From contig JALLLS010000002.1 in the NCBI GenBank assembly GCA_025094145.1, positions 1,108,638-1,172,637 of the forward strand: a stretch of 64,000 bases of DNA, read 5' to 3'. The notes under the pieces are model-generated. The model saw nothing but the letters and a program-made list of their open reading frames with translations. It did not search any database and had not been told where the DNA came from. The DNA comes from Spinellus fusiger. Its lineage: Eukaryota; Mucoromycota; Mucoromycetes; Mucorales; Phycomycetaceae. This document shows, one piece after another, positions 57,001 through 64,000 of this stretch (within the stretch, counting starts at the first letter, position 1; every line of letters begins with the position of its first letter). Position numbers and translations under genes: made by a program.

Positions 57001-57804
57001 TTCTTTTTATATCAATACTGCATAGGAATATGGCACAATCATTTGTTAGACCAATCGCATTAGTGATCCATCTTCATTATTGAACAAGAAAAGCAAGGGG
57101 AATTGGCTTGGAAACTTCTTGGACAAGAGAAAATATGGAGACATGCATGTGTACAGATATCTCTCATTAGCATTCAACAGTACATCCCGCGTTAACTTGT
57201 ATTCTTCCCGCAAATCTACTGTTACATGTTCTCCTCCGTTCTCTTCCTCTTTTGCCACACCACCCCAGATTATACCAGATCATACCACTGGGAGTTACCC
57301 AAGAAAAAAAAGATCAAAAAAAGAATGGCAAAAAAAATATTGAAGTATTTGGAAATACGATGAAGCAGCTATCCGGACTATTCACCAGTCATGCACTGTT
57401 AAATGACGTACATTTATAGAGAAAGCGCTAGCTATATGTAACTTCTTTCATGGAAGGAAATCCACCACTCTCCTATATACCAGATAATGATTCAACAGTG
57501 TAAGCGTGAATGGCAACGCTTCTCTAGTATCCGTTCCGTACAACCATTATTAATAAACACACAAAAAAGGGGCCTTTATTGCGATTGCAAGATTACTCAA
57601 AGTGCAAGTTAGTTTCCGGTCAACCAACCCATGGAAATAGTAGTAAGATCAGAACATTGTCGTAAACGGCGAATTAACTTGGTGGTGCTTCACAACTCAG
57701 CGTGGACAAGATCGGAATGGAAACCTTCTGTGCTTGGAGAAAATGTTCCTTTCATTTAAATAGATGATCTCTTTATCATTTCTCTCTTCATCTTAAGCCC
57801 TTTG
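51077..57804. other. Gene-poor AT-rich region
   Basis: About 6.7 kb with no gene I can support. It contains the 15-bp minisatellite (53011-53296), an ACCAACATCTAT-type array (about 55120-55190), ATAAACATA units near 56630-56660 and many A/T runs. Open frames such as 53584-53808, 56356-56574 and 57046-57258 show no family resemblance. The last ~200 bp are the likely transporter promoter. Confidence 0.45.
53011..53296. repeat. 15-bp minisatellite, about 19 copies
   Basis: Near-perfect tandem copies of AAATAAACAAATATA. As 15 is divisible by three and the unit contains no minus-strand stop, three minus-strand frames are open throughout and translate to FVYFI-type repeats; these are not genes. 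Confidence 0.95.
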
Positions 57805-59461
57805 ATGGATTCACGGACAAGTGGTACTCGGTTCTTCGTGGTGTTCTGTGTGATGGTGGCCAGTCTTGGTGCACTGAACTCAGGTTTCAACACTAGTGCT
57901 CTTAATATTCCCGGAAACTCTGTGAGATATTGCCCCAACGTTCCTGTAGGCCAAGTCACCTACTATCCTTCTTCTTCTTTACCTGAATGCATTCCTATGA
58001 GCGACTGGATTTGGTATGTATTATATTTATATTTATATATATATATATAGACGTATATATCACCATAGACATTTAGAGAGTATAAATACAGAAAAATAGA
58101 ATACATTTAGAAAAAAAGAAAAAGAAAAAAAAATCAACAGATACTAATGATATACTAGGGGTGTTGCTACTGGCATGTTTGCTGTGGGTGGTCTTTTGGG
58201 TGCCATCTTAGCTAACCCTCTTGCTGATTACTTTGGTCGCCGTGATTCTATGCTTGTTATTAATGTCTCTTTCTTCATCGGTGCCATCCTTCTTTCTACT
58301 GCCACCTCCAGTGCTCAATTCGCCATTGGTCGTATCTTTGTAGGCATTGGATCAGGCTTCATGACTGTAGTTATCTCCATGTACATTGCTGAAATCGCCC
58401 CTTCGAATGCCCGTGGTGCTCTTGGATCCTTCCTTCAATTCTTCATGACCATCGGTATTCTTCTCATCCAGTGCATTGGCCTTGGTTTGAGCTCTGCTAT
58501 CGGATGGCGTGTTGTAGTGGCTATCACCTGTGTGCCAGCCATCCTCCAAATGGTGCTGTTGCCTTTCTGTGCTCGCTCTCCTCGCTGGCTCATTACCAAA
58601 AACCGTATTGATGATGCTCGTTCTGAACTCCTGCGTCTGCGCAACGGTGACATTGAGGAAGAGTTTGCTGACATGATCCTCGGTCTTTCTAAGGGTGGTG
58701 GATGTGAGAAGAAGCCTGTCAATGACAACGACCCTGCTCTTGCTGATCCCGAAGTAAAGGGCATCGATAAGCCTTTCGAGAGTGAAATCAACTTGTCCTT
58801 TCTCCAAGTCATGAGTATTCCTGTTCTTGCCTGGTTGACTCTCAAGATGATGGTCGTCCACGCCTCCTCCCAACTGACTGGTATCAATGCTATTATGTAC
58901 TACTCTACCTCTATCTTTGAGACGTCTTTCGGAAATAATGCTCGCTATGTAACTATTGGTGTTGGCGCTCTTAACATGTGCATGACCTTTGGTGCTCTCA
59001 GTTTGGTGGATCGTCTTGGCCGTAAGATGTTGCTTTTGATCTCTGCTGCCGGCATGTGCATCTTCTCTGTCTTGATGACCATTGCTCTTCGTTATGAAAT
59101 CTCTCCTCTCCAGGTTGTCTGTATCATGTTGTTTGTTTCCTCTTTTGCTGTTGGTTTGGGCATGCTTCCCTTTGTGCTCACCGCTGAAGTCTATCCCACC
59201 TACGCTGTGGGTGCTGCTTCTTCCTCTGCTTTGGTGGTCAACTGGCTTTGCAACTTTATCATTGGTCTTATTTTCCCCACTCTCCAGAAAGCTTGCGGAC
59301 CTTTTGTGTTCTTGATCTTTGCTGGCCTCTCTTTTGTCGCTTTTGTGTTTATTCTCTTCTTTGTTTTAGAGACCAAGAGAAAGACCATTGAGGAAGTTGG
59401 TCGTGAGATTGGGTGGTATGGTATCAGCCTTAACACCATTATCAAAAAGACCGACATTTAA
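57805..59461 (+). CDS. MFS sugar transporter (GLUT/HXT-like)
   Basis: A proton-linked or facilitative hexose transporter of the plasma membrane, 12 predicted membrane segments. Exon 1 is 57805-58013 and exon 2 is 58159-59461 (503 aa; 145-nt intron with AT repeats). TM1 (FFVVFCVMVASLGALNSGFN) is followed by an external loop with two Cys (VRYCPNVP and LPECIPMSDW). Family motifs: DYFGRRD after TM2, GRIFVGIGSGF, PSNARGALGSF, SPRWL, DRLGRKMLL and a LETKRKTIEEV C-terminal motif. Two departures: the TM7 QQLTGIN signature is SQLTGIN, so the first sugar-contacting Gln is replaced, and PESPRW is ARSPRW. The start chosen is ATG 57805. Codon use is C/T-ending and cleaner than its surroundings, suggesting good expression. 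Confidence 0.92.
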
Positions 59462-59794
59462 GACACTTTTCTATTCTATTTCTAGCTTATAGCTTTGTAC
59501 AGGATTCTATTGAATGAATCATAATATCATAATAAAATACCACATTGGCCAATGTCTTTTATTTTTTTTAAATAATAATAATAATACTAACGAGTAGTCA
59601 TTGCAGGCCATGGCTGCTAGCCCTTTTGGACTCATAGGGTACCAATGCTTATCAGAATGGTGTGTTTTATAGTGTTTATCTATTTTTAGGATTCAGATTT
59701 CGAAGCAGCATTATAGTGTCCAACAAAAAGACATAACTGTTTTTACGAATGGCTAACTGCTAAAGAGCTGTTTTTTTTATTTAAAAAAATATAT

Positions 59795-59965
59795 AAAAAG
59801 ATACTAACAATAATACTAGTAATAATACTAACAATAATACTAGTAATAATACTAACAATAATACTAGTAATAATACTATAATAATACTAGTAATAATACT
59901 AGTAATAATACTAGTAATAATACTAGTAATAATACTAACAATAATACTAACAATAATACTAGTAA
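59795..59965. repeat. ACTAGTAATAAT / ACTAACAATAAT array
   Basis: About fourteen 12-mers of two alternating variants. Confidence 0.88.
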
Positions 59966-61393
59966 TGCTATGGATCCCACTTTATCTTTATTTAATCTGT
60001 TTGCAGTCTAGTAACCAAATACAATGGAGGTGTATTATTGGGCTTGTCATAGTGCTGCTGGTCTAGTGCATACTCTTCATAACACAAACTACCTCAATGA
60101 CACTAAAATGAATATCGACACGTGGTAGTATGGTCTTTGAACAATGAATATAGAAGCACTAAAGTATCACAAAAAAATGTGACTCAAGACAACCAAGCAC
60201 TATAGCTATCTGATAAATTGTTATTAAAGCAGCAAGTGATGTTTCTCTGGATCACCTACTCTATCCATTGTAATGTCTATTTTATCTATCTAGATACACC
60301 CTGCTTCTGCCCTTATCCTATAGCTTAAGGTGGCATCCTCATGGCTTGTTCTTTCTTAATTTTTTAGGAATCCCTTGGGGTCTGATAAGATCAGTCTATT
60401 ATCATGGACTGGTATTGACTCTTCTGAAGCCTATAGTGAGGTAGTTGCAGACATTCTGAAGTATTCTCAAGTGTCCATAGTAATAAATACCGATACAGTT
60501 CTATTTTTTATTTATCCACTCATTGCTATAAAATAGAATAAAATAGAATAGAATAATATACTATACTATACTATACTATACTATACTATACTATATTATA
60601 CAATACTATATTATACAATACAACCATTAACTATAGAGCATGCTTATGATTCAGTGCTCAAGTATCCAAGTCTTTTCTCATGTAAAATGTATTGATTCAA
60701 ACTCAAGAACAGTGGTGCACTAGGCGTACTTTCAATCCTCATGAGTCTCATTAGTGAGTATAGCTACTGACTGTGGCAAAGGGTCTTGTTGATCGAATTT
60801 ATGTGAGAATAAAATCGCAAGACACTTGACAAGAAATGTAGCTAACTAGAACTGCATGTAATGTTTTTATATATATATTTATATAGAAGAATGATGATTG
60901 TATGTGTTTATAATGATTCTCTAAGACCTCTTCTTTATCTATATCTGTCACCTGTTCTACACATACTACACATGAGTAGAAAGAAACTTGAGAGGGGTAT
61001 TCTTCTGAAAACACTGAGCTGCTTTAGTGTAAATCACATGCATCATTACAGAACCACAAGGCAGTGTGGCCTTTGGTTTGGATGGAATAATAAAAGTGTA
61101 ATGAAGGGTGTGACCAGTATTGACACCATTCATGCCTTCACTTGAGAACTCAAGGGTCTGCAGATCCATTGTACTATAATCAGCCTAGTGCTCTTTAATA
61201 GCAAACACAAATTTACTTTGTCCTATACTACTGCATATCCCAAACTGTAATGCTTTTATGCTTTGGGTTTGAATTGCCAATAGCAAGTATCTATAAAGTC
61301 AATATAAACAAGCAGTTATTTGTACGAAGCAATGTTATTCTGATGATTGGTGGAAATATAGCTTATTATGGATTAGTAGGACTCTTGAATTGT

Positions 61394-61456
61394 TTTTCTT
61401 TTTCTTTTTCTTTTTCTTTTCATAAAACAAAAACAAAAACAAAAACAAAAACAAAA
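61394..61456. repeat. Adjacent TTTTTC and AAAAAC arrays
   Basis: A run of TTTTTC units is followed almost at once by a run of AAAAAC units. They are partly complementary and could form an imperfect stem, but simple repeats alone explain them. Confidence 0.7.
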
Positions 61457-62414
61457 AATCTTTTTTAGAATTTTACTCATCACCTCATACAAAGGAAAAT
61501 CCCATAAAGAATAAAAGAGACTTGCATTATCCAATAACAAAAAAAGGAAATAAACTTGAATACTTATCTTAATGCGTCGTTTGTATTACAAATCTTGTAT
61601 ATCCATTGGTGAAGAGTAGAATATAAATAGATTAAATAAAGCACCTTTATACTACCAATCGACAGGAAGCAATGATAAATGCTTGCTCACTACTACGATA
61701 GGTGCTGAAAGTGAATTTTACTGAGTATTATGAATACACCCCATCTTCTATGGTAAAGAAATCTGGATTCCTGGATTACCATGGGCATTATTGAACGGGG
61801 TTTATTCCTTTTTAGTATTCTTCCATGGACACTAGCTATAATAATAATAATAGTAATAATAATAATAATAATAATAATAGAATACTAAGTCTAGAGTCAA
61901 CATCATTCGATACAATGCTATGGCTATTTGCTAACAGATAAAAGAAAAAGAAAAGCCATTACCAAGAAGTAGGAATGCATATGTAGTTTGTTTTTCTTTA
62001 TGTATAAACAATATTCCTTCCTTTAGAATATTGCTTACTCCTTAAACAATCTTATGTTCATAAAGTGTATCTTGGATCTATCAAGTCAAAGCAGTTTATT
62101 CTCTAAATGTATTTAATATTTATCTTCAGAGCTATTCATACGATAGATGATGGAACTACTCATAACAAGCATGGCTTTGTTTGCCAGGTATCCAAGCAAT
62201 GCACTCTTCTTTCTATACATTTTTTTTTTATTTTTCCTTCATAGAGGGTTTAGTCAAATAAACACAAAAGGAAGATGATGGGGATTCAAAGTAGGTGTAT
62301 CTTCATGCAGAGTAGTGTAAGATGGCTCTCTATTAAATTGCCCATTTATCCAGGAATGTGGACCCATCAAAACATTCTATAAAGAACACTCGTTGATACA
62401 ATTTAAATGTTCTA

Positions 62415-63698
62415 CAGTAGGGTTCAATAAAACAAGGGATTTTAAAAAAATTCAGACAATAATTTTACCCTTGAAAAACTATTATTGTTAAACATTCTTC
62501 ATTTATCGCTTTTCCACTCTAATATCTACCTCATCTAACACCACCGAAAAATCTATGAGACCTCTTGAAAACAAGAAAAATAAATAATAAAGACTTAGAC
62601 TACTGTCTCATTACTCAAGAGGCCACTGTCAATAGGACCACTCATGTTGCCATCTCTGCCAAGTTTGGAATTAGTGTACGGTCTATTTCCGGTATCGTAA
62701 AGATATAAAAGAAAACTGGTTGCTTCAAGGCTAAAAGAAGCACCGGGAGTAAGCCTATTATTAGTTAGAGAAACGAGAGAGAGGTTGGGAACACATTAGA
62801 AAGAGATTCATTTTAGACAATGGATCAGCTTCATAAGCAGATGACCACCCAAGGTGTCCATGAACACTTACCAATAAGCACAAGAAGTAGAGGCTTGCTT
62901 GGGCCAAGGTCCACCTACACTGGGTAGAAGAAGACTGGAAGGCGGTCATCTGGTCCGATGAGTCAAAGTACCAACTGATGAGGACCAACAACCGCAACAG
63001 AGTGGTGCGCAAGAAGAAGGAGGGGCTGCTCCCAAAGAACATCAAGCCCACCATGAAGTTTGGTGGCGGTAGCGTGATGGTGTGGGGTTCTTTCTCTGGT
63101 GAAGGTGTTGGGAGATTGGCGCCTGTGAAGGGCAATATAGACAGTAGAGGATACATTGAGATCTTAAAGGACAACTACTGCCCTGAGCTGGCTCAACTCA
63201 AGGCACTGAATCCAGAGATTGATAATGTTCTTCAAGAGGACAATGCCAGCTGCCACAAGAGTAGAGAGTCCAGGTTGTGGAAGGCAAATGAGAGCATTGC
63301 CACTATGGAGGGGTGGCCCTCACAAATCCCTGATCTGAACCCCATAGAGCATTTATGGGAAGAGGATGACCTCAAAAGGTACTCTACAATATTTGGAGGT
63401 ACTATTGTTAGAATGATGGAAGAATATTCCCAAGAGCACCACAGACACCCTTATTGTCAGCATGGGGTGGAGGTGCAAGGCTGTTATAAAGGCCAAGGAT
63501 AGAGACACCAAATATTAAGAGCTTCCACCCAATAGATTTGTATCTATTATCCTTTTGACCTTCTTTATACTTTATCCAATTTACAAGTTTCTGCTGTGTG
63601 TTTAATGTGTGTTTTTCTTATTACAAACAATAAGTACTTCCTATTACAGAAGCATACCGGAATGTAAAAAATATCCCTTGTTTTTCTGAACCCCACTG
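62415..63698 (+). mobile_element. Tc1-type DNA transposon, copy 2 (1284 bp, decayed)
   Basis: Flanked by TA (62413-62414 and 63699-63700), with diverged terminal repeats: CAGTAGGGTTCAATAAAACA at the left and CAGTGGGGTTCAGAAAAACA reading inward from the right. The interior matches copy 1 closely in the middle but is shorter, with deletions near the 3' end of the transposase. It is on the opposite strand to copy 1. Confidence 0.88.
62520..63502 (+). pseudogene. Tc1 transposase, copy 2
   Basis: Homologous to the transposase at 37380-38459. The start ATG is lost (ATA at the matching place) and the N-terminal third is full of frameshifts and stops. From 62869 it follows copy 1 well: NKHKK, the same TAG (62888-62890), RLAWAKVHLHWVEEDWK, then WSDESKYQL with the Glu that copy 1 lacks. 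The second catalytic Asp (QEDNASCHKS) and the Glu (PDLNPIEHLW) are intact. Immediately after LWE the sequence is deleted and shifted, so the C-terminus differs. Confidence 0.85.
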
Positions 63699-63710
63699 TA
63701 TTTATTATTC

Positions 63711-63770
63711 GCAATGTACTCTGGCAAAATGCTCAAAGAAGCAATGTACTCTGGCAAAATGCTCAAAGAA
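63711..63770. repeat. 30-bp tandem duplication at the LINE 5' junction
   Basis: 63711-63740 and 63741-63770 are identical (both start GCAATGTACTCTGG and end CTCAAAGAA). The other LINE copy has this segment once. Confidence 0.95.
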
Positions 63771-64000
63771 TAGGACGGGCTCACAACCCTCCTAAATATC
63801 CATTAAAAGTAGCTTATCTTGAACGTCTTCAAAGTGAAATTACTAGTCTAGTACGTGGCAAGAATCCGCTGGTGACGGTAGCCCGTGGACTATGTAGACC
63901 TGTTTGGGATCCAATTCTTCTACTACCGTGCACGCGCAAAGAAAGACATCGTCTACTAAAATGGAGGATTGCTTGGTTACCACCAACACCTTCAGTTCCT
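63711..64000 (+). mobile_element. LINE copy, 5'-truncated, running off the window
   Basis: Nearly identical to the ORF2 region of the LINE at 35287-37190 (LWQNAQRIGRAHNPPKYPLK, VAYLERLQSEITSLVRG, LLPCTRKERHRLLKWRIAW). It begins 10 bp after the TA flanking Tc1 copy 2. Its first 30 bases are duplicated in tandem. Confidence 0.92.

Larger units (their letters stand above)
59462..62412. other. Intergenic, repeat-rich, no gene recognised
   Basis: Contains an ACTAGTAATAAT/ACTAACAATAAT array (59795-59965), CTATA units (about 60556-60597), a TTTTTC run next to an AAAAAC run (about 61394-61456) that could pair as a hairpin, and an AAT array (61838-61881). No coding or RNA gene is supported. Confidence 0.45.

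Noticed and set aside
57046..57258. 70-codon minus-strand frame with some amphipathic character
   Set aside because: No motif or homologue recognised, no splice partners, and equally long frames occur by chance in this AT-rich DNA.
61394..61456. TTTTTC/AAAAAC pair as a terminator or structured RNA
   Set aside because: Both are simple hexamer runs, pairing is imperfect (C opposite A), and no gene ends nearby.

Overview
This window is nuclear DNA from a filamentous fungus, most likely a mucoralean (Mucoromycota). The evidence is AT-rich, microsatellite-laden intergenic DNA, many short introns (about 41-100 nt, GT-AG), a degraded member of a large uncharacterised protein family I associate with Mucorales, and a mixed load of Tc1/IS630, LINE, Helitron-like and Fanzor-like sequences. 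The exact genus cannot be read from the sequence.

Layout. 1-10074 is a transposon graveyard enclosed by a near-perfect inverted repeat (arms 1-1156 and 8919-10074, the outer end cut by the window edge). 10.6-33.2 kb is a gene-dense core: lipin/phosphatidate phosphatase, two small unrecognised genes, an EIF1AD-like protein, a divergent P5-type ATPase with two apparent lesions, proteasome subunit beta-4, a mitochondrial chalcone-isomerase-like protein and the FG nucleoporin Nup49/NUP58. 35.3-44 kb is a second mobile-element zone: a 5'-truncated LINE with a 16-bp target-site duplication inserted 4 bp inside the end of a Tc1 element, a degraded Fanzor/TnpB-type RNA-guided nuclease gene, a Helitron Rep fragment and another Tc1 remnant. 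44.5-51 kb carries a B-type cyclin and a PKA catalytic subunit facing away from each other. 51-57.8 kb is gene-poor with a striking 15-bp minisatellite. 57.8-59.5 kb encodes a sugar transporter. The right edge holds a second Tc1 copy followed directly by a second copy of the same LINE.

The host genes are housekeeping (lipid synthesis, protein turnover, nuclear transport, cell cycle, cAMP signalling, sugar uptake) and do not form a pathway cluster. The most notable items are the Fanzor remnant (three frameshifts, all in A8-A9 runs, plus a stop exactly at a zinc-knuckle cysteine), the indel-free inverted repeat and its asymmetric breakpoint, the dated LINE-into-Tc1 nest, the lesions in an otherwise well-preserved P5 ATPase, and the two alternative 3' ends possible for the EIF1AD gene.

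Splice sites were assigned by eye from GT/GC-AG dinucleotides, reading phase and family resemblance. No alignment or database search was possible.
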